The position numbers and the translations under genes are program-made. The notes beneath the pieces were generated by a model, which made no database searches, was not told the origin of the DNA, and saw only the letters and a program-made list of their open reading frames with translations. A stretch of DNA of 12,625 nucleotides, taken from positions 1-12,625 of the forward strand of contig JAAYLF010000327.1 of NCBI GenBank assembly GCA_012522035.1. The letters run 5' to 3'. The first letter of the stretch is position 1, and every line of letters begins with the position of its first letter. Positions 6,126 through 12,625 of the stretch are shown piece by piece. Source of the stretch: Clostridiaceae bacterium (GTDB taxonomy: Bacteria; Bacillota; Clostridia; UBA1212; DUPL01).

Positions 6126-6138
6126 GGGAGGTAGTTGT

Positions 6139-6483
6139 ATGCATATCAAAAAAGGTGATACAGTTGTCGTAATCACTGGAAAAAGCAAAGGTGAAAAAGG
6201 TAAAGTAATTAAAGCTCTCCCTGCTCAGAACAGAGTGGTTGTTGAGGGGGTTAATCTTGTGACAAAGCACAAGAAGCCTAGAGGTCAGTATGACACCGGC
6301 GGTATTGTTAAACAAGAGGCTCCCATACATGTATCAAATGTCATGCTTGTTTGTCCTGAATGTGGCAAACCCACCAGAACCGGAAACAAGCAGATTATGG
6401 TGGACGGTAAATCAGTGAAGGTGCGAGTTTGCAAGAAGAAGGATTGTGGTGCGAACATCTTTACCGAGGACACCAGCAAGTGA
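6139..6483 (+). CDS. rplX: 50S ribosomal protein L24 with cysteine pairs
   Basis: L24 is an assembly-initiator protein binding the 5' end of 23S rRNA. The 114 residues contain the KOW motif at the start (KKGDTVVVITGKSKGEKGKVIKALP, about 4-28), then VEGVNLVTKHKKP and the GGIVKQEAPIHVSNVML segment. The C-terminal part carries CPEC (Cys72, Cys75) and CKKKDC (Cys98, Cys103), a possible zinc site with an uneven second pair (four residues between the cysteines). ATG follows AAGGGAGGT (6124-6132), which overlaps the rplN stop. Confidence 0.98.
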   Translation: MHIKKGDTVVVITGKSKGEKGKVIKALPAQNRVVVEGVNLVTKHKKPRGQYDTGGIVKQEAPIHVSNVMLVCPECGKPTRTGNKQIMVDGKSVKVRVCKKKDCGANIFTEDTSK

Positions 6484-6504
6484 GGAACTCAAGGAGGCTA
6501 AAAA

Positions 6505-7044
6505 ATGTTAAGGCTTAAGGAAAAATATCAAAAAGAAATAATTCCTGCAATGATGGAAAAGTTCAACTACAAAAGTGTTATGCAGGTTCCTAAAGTTGAG
6601 AAGATAGTTATCAATATGGGTCTCGGAGAAGCAAGAGAAAACCCAAAGGCTATTGATTCCGCAATAGAAGATCTTTCGTTGATAACGGGACAGAGACCTG
6701 TTGTAACCAAGGCAAAGAAGTCTATTGCTGCTTTCAAGCTCAGGGAAGGAATGAATGTAGGAATCAAGGTTACTCTCAGAGGAGACCGCATGTATGCTTT
6801 TCTGGACAAGTTGGTAAACATTGTTTTGCCCCGTATTAGAGACTTCCACGGCGTTTCCCCTAACTCCTTTGACGGTAGAGGAAACTATGCCCTGGGAATC
6901 AAGGAGCAAATAATATTTCCAGAGATAGACTATGACAAGATTGACAAAGTCAGAGGTATGGATGTTATCATCGTAACCACTGCTAAAACCGATGAAGAGG
7001 CAAAAGAGTTGTTAGGGCTCATGGGAATGCCATATCGACAGTAA
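6505..7044 (+). CDS. rplE: 50S ribosomal protein L5
   Basis: L5 binds 5S rRNA with L18 and contacts P-site tRNA and S13 at the top of the subunit interface. The 179-residue length is standard. Family blocks are VMQVPKVEKIVINMGLGEA (about 25-43), ITGQRPVVTKAKKSIAAFKLREGMNVG (about 60-86), the TLRGDRMYAFLDKLVNIVLPRIRDF region and the C-terminal FPEIDYDKIDKVRGMDV. AAGGAGG (6491-6497) precedes ATG by seven bases. The 5S gene it serves is also in this window (4-119). Confidence 0.99.
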   Translation: MLRLKEKYQKEIIPAMMEKFNYKSVMQVPKVEKIVINMGLGEARENPKAIDSAIEDLSLITGQRPVVTKAKKSIAAFKLREGMNVGIKVTLRGDRMYAFLDKLVNIVLPRIRDFHGVSPNSFDGRGNYALGIKEQIIFPEIDYDKIDKVRGMDVIIVTTAKTDEEAKELLGLMGMPYRQ

Positions 7045-7059
7045 CGGGAGGTATTGATT

Positions 7060-7245
7060 GTGGCAAAAGAATCAATGAAAATCAAGCAAAAAAGGAAACC
7101 CAAGTATTCAACCAGAGCATACAACAGGTGTCAACTTTGCGGACGTCCTCGTGGATATTTAAGGAAGTTCGGCATATGCCGTATATGCTTTAGAGAGTTA
7201 GCGTATAAAGGCCAGATACCCGGTGTAAAGAAAGCAAGCTGGTAG
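7060..7245 (+). CDS. rpsN: 30S ribosomal protein S14, zinc-binding type Z (GTG start)
   Basis: S14 is a late-assembly protein of the 30S head. This is the short four-cysteine form, often called rpsZ or rpsN1, with CQLC and CRIC giving Cys24, Cys27, Cys40 and Cys43. The C-terminal FGICRICFRELAYKGQIPGVKKASW is nearly invariant in Firmicutes. The start is GTG at 7060, seven bases after CGGGAGGT (7045-7052), giving the usual 61 residues that open (M)AKESMK. An in-frame TTG at 7054 is too close to the Shine-Dalgarno sequence. Confidence 0.97.
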   Translation: MAKESMKIKQKRKPKYSTRAYNRCQLCGRPRGYLRKFGICRICFRELAYKGQIPGVKKASW

Positions 7246-7269
7246 GCTATAAAGAAGGAGGCAGCAAAT

Positions 7270-7668
7270 ATGCAAGTGACAGATGTTATAGCTGATATGC
7301 TGACACGTATCAGAAATGCAGGCAATGCAAAACACGAAACCGTAGATATCCCTTCATCCAAGGTAAAGGCTTCAATTGCCGATATATTGTTGGAAGAAGG
7401 ATATATAAAGGAAGTAGTTAAAATTGATGATGGGAGACAGGGAATTCTCAGAATAACTCTGAAGTATACTCCTACTAAAAAGCATGTTATCTCCGGAATT
7501 AAGAGAATCAGTAAACCCGGCTTAAGAGTGTATGCTAAGAAGGATGAACTGCCCAGAGTTTTGGGTGGACTTGGAATCGCCATAATTTCAACATCACAGG
7601 GAATTATGACGGATAAGAAAGCAAGAAAGCTTGGCGTAGGCGGAGAAGTTCTGGCTTACGTTTGGTAA
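7270..7668 (+). CDS. rpsH: 30S ribosomal protein S8
   Basis: S8 is a primary 16S rRNA-binding protein of the central domain, and in E. coli it is the repressor of the spc operon. The 132-residue length is normal. It begins with the DVIADMLTRIRNAG signature and ends with the diagnostic STSQGIMTDKKARKLGVGGEVLAYVW. AAGGAGGC (7255-7262) precedes ATG by seven bases. I saw no obvious copy of an S8-binding helix around the rplX-rplE junction, the E. coli target, though a structure search was not possible. Confidence 0.99.
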   Translation: MQVTDVIADMLTRIRNAGNAKHETVDIPSSKVKASIADILLEEGYIKEVVKIDDGRQGILRITLKYTPTKKHVISGIKRISKPGLRVYAKKDELPRVLGGLGIAIISTSQGIMTDKKARKLGVGGEVLAYVW

Positions 7669-7724
7669 GATAATCTGAAAAGGACAATTTGATTGTTCAT
7701 AATTTTAAGATTGGAGGAAATAAA

Positions 7725-8270
7725 ATGTCGAGAATAGGAAAGAAGCCTGTCGCAATTCCAAGCGGAGTAGATGTAACTCTTTCCGATGGAAATGTAGTCA
7801 AGGTTAAAGGACCCAAGGGGTCATTGGAAAACAAGTTTCATCCTAATATTTCAATAAAGATTGAAGACAACAATATAATTGTTGAGCGTTCTTCGGATGA
7901 AAAATTTGACCGTGCTCTTCATGGTTTGACCAGAACCCTCATTTTCAATATGGTTGAAGGTGTCACAAAGGGTTATGAAAAGACCTTGGAGATAAACGGT
8001 GTAGGATACAGAGCAGCAAAGCAGGGCAACAAACTCGTATTGAATCTTGGTTATTCACATCCAATAGAAATGGAAGAACCAGAAGGTATCACAGTGGAAG
8101 TGCCAGCTGCCAACAGAATAATTGTCAAGGGTGCCGACAAGCAGGCTGTTGGAGAATTTGCTGCAAAGATTAGAAGCAAGAGGAAACCAGAGCCTTACAA
8201 GGGTAAAGGTATCAAGTACGCTGATGAAGTCATCAGACGTAAAGAAGGCAAGTCCGGGTCAGGCAAGTAG
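7725..8270 (+). CDS. rplF: 50S ribosomal protein L6
   Basis: L6 sits near the sarcin-ricin loop and the factor-binding site. The 181 residues comprise two repeated L6 domains (about 1-82 and 83-175), beginning MSRIGKKPVAIPSGV and carrying the C-terminal signature PEPYKGKGIKYADE. The ATG at 7725 has GGAGG (7713-7717) seven bases upstream and the family N-terminus. In-frame codons upstream would add residues foreign to L6. The 56-base gap after rpsH is AT-rich with only a weak ACAAT/ATTGT stem. Confidence 0.98.
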   Translation: MSRIGKKPVAIPSGVDVTLSDGNVVKVKGPKGSLENKFHPNISIKIEDNNIIVERSSDEKFDRALHGLTRTLIFNMVEGVTKGYEKTLEINGVGYRAAKQGNKLVLNLGYSHPIEMEEPEGITVEVPAANRIIVKGADKQAVGEFAAKIRSKRKPEPYKGKGIKYADEVIRRKEGKSGSGK

Positions 8271-8290
8271 TAAGAGGGAGTGAGACTATA

Positions 8291-8659
8291 ATGACAAGAA
8301 AAATGAGTAGAAATGATTTACGCAAAAGAAGACATGTTCGCGTCAGAAAGAAAGTCTTTGGTACCCCAGAGCGTCCGAGATTGAATGTATATAGAAGTTT
8401 GTCTCATATGTATGCTCAGATAATCGATGACACAACCGGAAGAACATTGGTTTCTGCTTCTACATTGGACAAATCCATCAGGGAGAAGTTTACATCTTAT
8501 GGTAATGTAGAAGCTGCAAAAGCTGTAGGTACGCTTATTGCAGAAAGAGCAAAGGCGCAGGGCATAACCAAGGTTGTATTTGACCGCGGCGGATACGTTT
8601 ACCACGGCAGAGTTGCAGGTTTGGCAGAAGCGGCAAGAGAAGCTGGTCTGGACTTCTAA
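8291..8659 (+). CDS. rplR: 50S ribosomal protein L18
   Basis: L18 binds 5S rRNA together with L5 and anchors it to the 50S subunit. The 122-residue protein has the basic N-terminus (RNDLRKRRHVRVRKKVFGTPERPRLNVYRS, about 7-36), QIIDDTTGRTLVSAST, and the C-terminal signature VVFDRGGYVYHGRVAGLAEAAREAGLDF. ATG lies about seven bases after GAGGGAGTGAG (8274-8284). It is 20 bases from rplF and 19 from rpsE. Confidence 0.98.
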   Translation: MTRKMSRNDLRKRRHVRVRKKVFGTPERPRLNVYRSLSHMYAQIIDDTTGRTLVSASTLDKSIREKFTSYGNVEAAKAVGTLIAERAKAQGITKVVFDRGGYVYHGRVAGLAEAAREAGLDF

Positions 8660-8678
8660 TAACAGGGAGGATTATGGA

Positions 8679-9179
8679 ATGGAACATATGAATATAGACG
8701 AAAAGAAATTTACAGAAAAACTTGTCCATCTTGGTAAAGTTACCAAGGTTGTCAAAGGTGGTCGTAATTTCAGATGGAGCGCTCTTGTTGTTGTCGGAGA
8801 CGGACAAGGACATGTAGGTGCTGCACTGGGCAAGGCAAACGAAGTAGCTGACGCTATTCGTAAAGGTGCTGAGAAAGCCAGAAAGAATATTATCAAAGTT
8901 CCTATGGTAAACACTACGATCCCTCATGAGATTATAGGTAAATTTGGAGCAGCCAAGGTTCTGCTCAAGCCAGCTAGCGAAGGTAGCGGAGTTATCGCAG
9001 GTGGCCCTGTAAGAGCGGTATGCGAGCTTGCAGGCATCAGGGACATCAGGACCAAATCCCTGGGCTCTCCCAATCCAATAAACAACGTATACGCAACAAT
9101 TGAAGCTCTTAAGCAGCTTGTCATAGTGGAAGAGGTTGCCAAACTTCGCGGTAAGACTGTAGATGAAATTCTTGAATAG
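8679..9179 (+). CDS. rpsE: 30S ribosomal protein S5
   Basis: S5 lines the mRNA entry channel and affects decoding accuracy; changes in it give spectinomycin resistance. The 166-residue length is typical. The N-terminal double-stranded RNA-binding-like domain includes KVVKGGRNFRWSALVVVGDGQGHVGAALGKANEV (about 24-57). The C-terminal domain includes GKFGAAKVLLKPASEGSGVIAGGPVRAV and GSPNPINNVYATIEAL. The spectinomycin-loop region (about 24-31) looks wild-type. ATG 8679 follows GGGAGG (8665-8670) by eight bases. Longer in-frame starts lie within rplR and are rejected. Confidence 0.98.
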   Translation: MEHMNIDEKKFTEKLVHLGKVTKVVKGGRNFRWSALVVVGDGQGHVGAALGKANEVADAIRKGAEKARKNIIKVPMVNTTIPHEIIGKFGAAKVLLKPASEGSGVIAGGPVRAVCELAGIRDIRTKSLGSPNPINNVYATIEALKQLVIVEEVAKLRGKTVDEILE

Positions 9180-9189
9180 GGGGATTATG

Positions 9190-9363
9190 ATGCTTAAGAT
9201 AACATTAGTAAGAAGCACTAGCGGTTCGAATAAAAGGCAGGTTGCCACCGTTAGAGCGCTAGGATTAAGAAAGACAGGAAGTTCTGTCACACATAAGGAT
9301 AATCCTCAAATTAGAGGAATGATACAGAAGGTTAGTCACTTAGTAAAAGTTGAAGAGATCTAA
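9190..9363 (+). CDS. rpmD: 50S ribosomal protein L30
   Basis: L30 is a small 50S protein found in many bacteria. The 57 residues (MLKITLVRS, then GSNKRQVATVRALGLRKTGSSV, then NPQIRGMIQKVSHLVKVEE) match the family, including the conserved IRGMIxKVSHLV ending. Two adjacent ATG codons (9187, 9190) are possible. AGGGGGA (9178-9184) is five bases before the second and only two before the first, so I favour 9190. The Shine-Dalgarno sequence overlaps the rpsE stop codon. Confidence 0.95.
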   Translation: MLKITLVRSTSGSNKRQVATVRALGLRKTGSSVTHKDNPQIRGMIQKVSHLVKVEEI

Positions 9364-9376
9364 GGAGGTGTGAGTA

Positions 9377-9820
9377 ATGAAACTTGGTGAGTTAAGACCT
9401 GCAAGTGGTTCTACAACTAAAGCTTTCAGAAAAGGAAGAGGACATGGTTCCGGAAATGGAAAAACAGCTGGTAGAGGCCATAAGGGTCAAAAGGCACGTT
9501 CTGGTGGTGGAGTAAGACCTGGCTTTGAAGGCGGTCAGACACCTCTTTATAGAAGGATACCAAAGCGCGGTTTCAATAACAAAAGATTTGCAAAGGTATA
9601 TGCTGAAGTTAATGTCGAAGATTTGAATATGTTCGAAGACGGCAGTGTTGTAAGTGCAAAGGAACTTATTGAAGCTGGCCTTATAAAGAAAGAGCATGAC
9701 GGCTTGTGTGTTCTCGGAAATGGTGAACTTGAAAAGAAGTTGACCGTTAGAGCTGCCAAATTCTCAAAGTCTGCAGCTGAGAAGATTGAGAGCATAGGGG
9801 GAAAGGCTGAGGTGATATAA
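9377..9820 (+). CDS. rplO: 50S ribosomal protein L15
   Basis: L15 is a mid-to-late assembly protein of the large subunit. The 147 residues show the glycine- and basic-rich extended N-terminus (FRKGRGHGSGNGKTAGRGHKGQKARSGGG, about 18-46), then GFEGGQTPLYRRIPKRGFNN and a globular C-terminus with the NVEDLNMFEDGSVV and VLGNGELEKKLTVRAAKFSKSA segments. AAGGAGGTG (9362-9370) precedes ATG by six bases and overlaps the rpmD stop. The secY start is one base after its stop codon. Confidence 0.99.
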   Translation: MKLGELRPASGSTTKAFRKGRGHGSGNGKTAGRGHKGQKARSGGGVRPGFEGGQTPLYRRIPKRGFNNKRFAKVYAEVNVEDLNMFEDGSVVSAKELIEAGLIKKEHDGLCVLGNGELEKKLTVRAAKFSKSAAEKIESIGGKAEVI

Positions 9821-9821
9821 A

Positions 9822-11147
9822 TTGAAGAGTTTATTCACTATCGTAGTCAATGCTTTTAAAATTCCCGAATTAAGAAAAAAGATTTACATGACACTCTTGC
9901 TCGTCATAATCTTTAGAATTGGATGCTTTATAGCTATTCCCGGCTTGGAAGCTGATGCTTTGACATCGCTTGCCGGGAACGGTCTTTTCAGATTTATGGA
10001 CCTGCTGACAGGAAGCGCATTTAGAAACATATCCATTTTTGCAATGGGTATATCCCCATATATTAACGCTTCCATTATCATGCAGCTTTTGACCGTTGCC
10101 ATTCCTGCTCTCGAAAAACTGCAGAAGGAAGGACAGGAAGGCAGAAAGGTTATTACTAGAATAACAAGGTATGTTGCTTTGGGTTTGGGACTTTTCCAGG
10201 CAATCATGCTCTACATCCAGGTTGAAGGATTTACAATAACAATTGGAAGCAGCTTCATTTCATCCGCATTTACTTTCCTGCTTATTGTTGTTTCTTTCAC
10301 CACAGGTACAGCAATACTTGTATGGTTGGGAGAAAAAATTACAGAAGTAGGTATCGGAAATGGAATATCAATGATAATTTTTGCCGGTATTGTTGCAAAT
10401 GCTCCAAGTGCTGCAAGAATGCTTTATGGATTGCTGTCTGGCACGGATATCCTTGGTGGATTACACTTGGCATTTAGAATCGTAATAGTATTGGCAATTT
10501 TGATTGTGTTCCTGGCTGTTATTATGGCGGTTGTGTGGATGGAAGGCGGAGAACGCAGAATACCAGTTCAATATGCAAAGAGAGTTGTAGGAAGAAAAAT
10601 CTATGGTGGACAGAACACTCACATACCCCTTAGAGTCAACTCTTCCGGCGTACTGCCAATAATCTTTGCAATGTCAATGCTCCAGTTCCCAGCAACAATT
10701 GCTGCATTTACTGCAAGGGGCTCAGCGTTTGACAGATGGTTGACCAAGTTCAACAACTCATGGTGGTATTTGCTTCTGTATGCTGTTCTGATTGTTGCTT
10801 TTACATTTTTCTACAACATGGTATATTTCGATCCTGTAGACATAGCAAACAACCTGAAGAAGAACGGCGGATTCATCCCAGGGTTGAGACCAGGACGCCC
10901 AACTGCAGAGTTTATCAAGAATTCTTCCAAAAAGATAACTACATTTGGTGCTTTCTTCCTGGCGATTCTGGCAGTATTGCCAAGCTTGCTGCAAAAGCTT
11001 TCATCCCTGTTCTACAAGAACTTGGGAAGCTTGAACCTCTGGTTTGGAGGAACCACGGTCTTGATTCTGGTTGGTGTTGCACTTGAAACAGTAAGGCAGC
11101 TTGAATCCCAGATGTTGATGAGACACTACAAGGGATTCTTAGAGTAA
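9822..11147 (+). CDS. secY: Protein translocase channel subunit SecY (TTG start)
   Basis: SecY is the pore of the general secretion channel in the cytoplasmic membrane. It works with SecE, SecG and the SecA motor, and with signal recognition particle-targeted ribosomes. The 441 residues contain about ten hydrophobic segments (roughly 21-41, 69-92, 116-134, 148-168, 178-194, 215-239, 274-296, 314-333, 373-392, 407-422). Signatures are AMGISPYINASIIMQLL (74-90), the cytoplasmic loop GERRIPVQYAKR (243-254), GQNTHIPLRVNSSGVLPIIFA (263-283) and NNLKKNGGFIPGLRPGRPT (343-361). The start is TTG, with GAGGTGAT (9808-9815) six bases upstream inside rplO. No in-frame ATG precedes the conserved NAFKIPELRKK, so TTG is preferred. 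Confidence 0.98.
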   Translation: MKSLFTIVVNAFKIPELRKKIYMTLLLVIIFRIGCFIAIPGLEADALTSLAGNGLFRFMDLLTGSAFRNISIFAMGISPYINASIIMQLLTVAIPALEKLQKEGQEGRKVITRITRYVALGLGLFQAIMLYIQVEGFTITIGSSFISSAFTFLLIVVSFTTGTAILVWLGEKITEVGIGNGISMIIFAGIVANAPSAARMLYGLLSGTDILGGLHLAFRIVIVLAILIVFLAVIMAVVWMEGGERRIPVQYAKRVVGRKIYGGQNTHIPLRVNSSGVLPIIFAMSMLQFPATIAAFTARGSAFDRWLTKFNNSWWYLLLYAVLIVAFTFFYNMVYFDPVDIANNLKKNGGFIPGLRPGRPTAEFIKNSSKKITTFGAFFLAILAVLPSLLQKLSSLFYKNLGSLNLWFGGTTVLILVGVALETVRQLESQMLMRHYKGFLE

Positions 11148-11158
11148 GATAAAACGAT

Positions 11159-11191
11159 TTCATGGGAGTTTACTAGTTAAACTCTCATGAA
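11159..11191 (+). other. Strong 14-bp hairpin between secY and adk
   Basis: Positions 11159-11172 pair with 11178-11191 over 14 consecutive pairs (one G-U), leaving a five-base loop CTAGT. It is the strongest local inverted repeat among the gaps of the cluster. No T run follows on the + strand (the next bases are GCTGAAAAG), so it is not a classical intrinsic terminator. It could be a processing or stability element that protects the long upstream mRNA, or a binding site. It ends 13 bases before the adk Shine-Dalgarno sequence. The role is inferred. Confidence 0.65.
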
Positions 11192-11215
11192 GCTGAAAAG
11201 AAATGAGGTCTGGCA

Positions 11216-11863
11216 GTGAATATTATTTTTATTGGAGCACCTGGTGCAGGTAAGGGAACACATGCAAAGAGACTATCAGAGATACTGAACATACCTCATA
11301 TATCTACAGGTGATATTTTTAGAGATAATATCTCACAACAAACCGAACTGGGTATTGTAGCAGATAAGTATATTTCCAAAGGTATGTTGGTGCCGGATGA
11401 AATCACCCTGTCCATAGTTAAAGACAGGTTGAGCAGCGAAGACTGCGATGGTGGTTTTATTCTGGATGGATTTCCAAGGACTCTCGTTCAGGCTGAAGGG
11501 CTTGATTGGTTTCTTGGGGAAAGGAACAGGAAGGTTGATTATGTAGTCAATATTCTTGTGGAAGAGGATGTATTGATACAAAGGTTGTTGTCAAGAAGGA
11601 TTTGCTCTCAATGCAAGAGTACATTCAGCTTGTCTCAGACCTGCGTTAAGAATGACACTTGTCCTAAGTGTGGTGGGAAATTGGTAAAACGTGATGATGA
11701 TAAGATAGAGATAATCAAAGAGAGATTCATATCATATCATAATCAAACCGAGCCTTTAATAAACTATTACGCTGCACGGAAAATATTGAGAAATGCTAAA
11801 AGTGTGGAAAGCTATGAGCAAACGCTTAAAAACATATTGGAGGAAATAGGCATAACAAAATGA
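11216..11863 (+). CDS. adk: Adenylate kinase, zinc-lid type (GTG start)
   Basis: This cytoplasmic enzyme interconverts ATP plus AMP with two ADP. The 215-residue long form has the P-loop GAPGAGKGT (7-15), the AMP-site stretch STGDIFR (30-36), DGFPRT (84-89) and a long LID domain with Cys130, Cys133, Cys149 and Cys152, which would hold a structural zinc as in Bacillus enzymes. The end of the LID (DDK at 161-163) and YHNQTEPLINYY (174-185) are typical. The LID interior is divergent, and SRRIC replaces the usual GRRIC. The start is GTG, six bases after GAGGT (11205-11209). It is the usual neighbour of secY in Firmicutes, and it overlaps map by four bases. Confidence 0.97.
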   Translation: MNIIFIGAPGAGKGTHAKRLSEILNIPHISTGDIFRDNISQQTELGIVADKYISKGMLVPDEITLSIVKDRLSSEDCDGGFILDGFPRTLVQAEGLDWFLGERNRKVDYVVNILVEEDVLIQRLLSRRICSQCKSTFSLSQTCVKNDTCPKCGGKLVKRDDDKIEIIKERFISYHNQTEPLINYYAARKILRNAKSVESYEQTLKNILEEIGITK

Positions 11864-12625
11864 TTAATATCAAAACAAGGTATGAAATCGAACAAATGAA
11901 AACTGCAGGCAGAATAGTTTTTGAGGTTCTGGAACTGCTTAAAGAGAAGGTAGTACCAGGAATTACTACAAAAGAACTTGACAGAATTGCTACAAATTAT
12001 ATAATAAAGTGTGGTGCTTTTCCCTCTTTTAAAGGAGTTAAGGGCTCGCACCGCGCAAAGCCGTTTCCAGCAGCAATCTGTACTTCGATAAATGACGAAG
12101 TTATTCATGGTATACCTGGCAACAGGGTACTGAAAGAAGGAGACATAATCAGCATTGATGTTGGAGCACGATACAATGGCTATCATGGCGATGCAGCAAG
12201 GACTTATCCTGTAGGCAAATGTTCCGAAGAAGCTTTAAGGTTGATAGAAGTAACCAAAGACAGCTTCTTCGAGGGTATTAAGAAAGCATATGCGGGCTAC
12301 CGTATAATAGATATATCCGGAAACATTCAGGATTATGTAGAAAAAAACGGGTTTTCCGTGGTTAGGGAGTTTACCGGTCATGGAATTGGGAAAGAATTGC
12401 ATGAGGGACCGGAAATTCCAAATTACAGAACACGGATTCCAGGACCAAGGTTGGTATCCGGCATGTCATTGGCAATAGAGCCCATGGTTAATGCTGGATT
12501 GAGTGATATTAGAATAGCATCCGACCATTGGACCGTGTTGACGGCAGATGGCAAATATTCTGCTCATTATGAAAATACTGTAATCATTACAGATAATGAA
12601 CCAATACTAACTACACTATATAAAT
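11860..12625 (+). CDS. map: Methionine aminopeptidase type I (3' end outside window)
   Basis: Map removes the initiator methionine from nascent proteins at the ribosome, using a two-metal site. The 255 residues visible lack a stop codon but end just past the conserved HYENTVIIT strand, so only a few residues are probably missing. Metal ligands are all present: Asp100 (ISIDVGA), Asp111 (YHGDAA), His174 (TGHGIG), Glu207 (LAIEPM) and Glu238 (HYENT), plus substrate-site His83 (VIHGIPG) and His181. About six extra residues (SHRAKP, 63-68) lie between FKGVKG and FPAAIC compared with typical family members. The ATG overlaps the adk stop (ATGA). The Shine-Dalgarno sequence is weak (AATAGG, 11845-11850), suggesting coupling to adk translation. 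Confidence 0.96.
   Translation, partial: MINIKTRYEIEQMKTAGRIVFEVLELLKEKVVPGITTKELDRIATNYIIKCGAFPSFKGVKGSHRAKPFPAAICTSINDEVIHGIPGNRVLKEGDIISIDVGARYNGYHGDAARTYPVGKCSEEALRLIEVTKDSFFEGIKKAYAGYRIIDISGNIQDYVEKNGFSVVREFTGHGIGKELHEGPEIPNYRTRIPGPRLVSGMSLAIEPMVNAGLSDIRIASDHWTVLTADGKYSAHYENTVIITDNEPILTTLYK

Noticed and set aside
7171..7186. Palindrome GGCATATGCC and ATATGC repeat
   Set aside because: It is coding sequence for the zinc motif GICRIC of S14, where repeated Ile-Cys codons create the pattern.
7131..7583. 150-codon minus-strand reading frame opposite rpsN-rpsH
   Set aside because: Shadow of conserved ribosomal-protein genes; no independent ribosome-binding site or recognised domain.
7675..7710. 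Internal promoter or terminator in the rpsH-rplF gap
   Set aside because: CATAAT (7698-7703) lacks a -35 box, and the ACAAT/ATTGT stem is short with no T run.
8535..9290. 251-codon minus-strand reading frame opposite rpsE
   Set aside because: It is antisense to rplR, rpsE and rpmD, which are certain. The predicted protein resembles no family I know, and open antisense frames are expected opposite biased codons.
10736..11086. 116-codon + strand frame inside secY
   Set aside because: Out-of-frame shadow of the SecY membrane segments; composition is not that of a normal protein.

Overview
This window is the core of a bacterial ribosomal-protein supercluster (S10 operon followed by spc operon), preceded by the 3' end of an rRNA locus. 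Everything reads on the + strand. The moderately AT-rich composition, strong AGGAGG-type Shine-Dalgarno sequences before almost every gene, the four-cysteine 61-residue type-Z S14, a zinc-type adenylate kinase and the secY-adk-map order all point to a Gram-positive Firmicute, most likely a Clostridia member. A relative of Ruminiclostridium/Acetivibrio is my impression only; I could not test it.

Layout. (1) 4-119: 5S rRNA, with a T run directly after it. (2) 120-455: a gene-free stretch holding an AT-rich promoter region (about 131-205), a compact structured RNA closed by an 11-bp helix (214-311), a small hairpin (312-331), a convincing intrinsic terminator (341-383) and a 72-nt untranslated tail to the first gene. 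(3) 456-5739: S10 operon, rpsJ-rplC-rplD-rplW-rplB-rpsS-rplV-rpsC-rplP-rpmC-rpsQ. (4) 5757-11147: spc operon, rplN-rplX-rplE-rpsN(Z)-rpsH-rplF-rplR-rpsE-rpmD-rplO-secY, with no visible promoter or terminator between it and the S10 block. (5) 11216-12625: adk and map. map overlaps adk and runs off the window end. A strong hairpin lies between secY and adk.

How the genes work together. Twenty-one genes encode ribosomal proteins of both subunits. The last three handle the next steps for new proteins: SecY is the membrane channel, Map removes the initiator methionine, and Adk balances adenine nucleotides. Tight spacing, stop/start overlaps (rplD-rplW, rpsC-rplP, rplP-rpmC, adk-map) and Shine-Dalgarno sequences that overlap the previous stop codon indicate one or a few long transcripts with translational coupling.

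The genes are ordinary housekeeping genes. The most interesting part is the leader in front of rpsJ. A likely promoter places the transcription start at the base of a structured RNA that is followed by an intrinsic terminator, with an alternative long-range pairing around the terminator. That is the architecture of a transcription attenuator controlling the whole cluster. Smaller oddities are an N-terminally extended L22, a C-terminally extended L23, a small insertion in Map, a divergent Adk lid, and hairpins in the rpsJ-rplC and secY-adk gaps.
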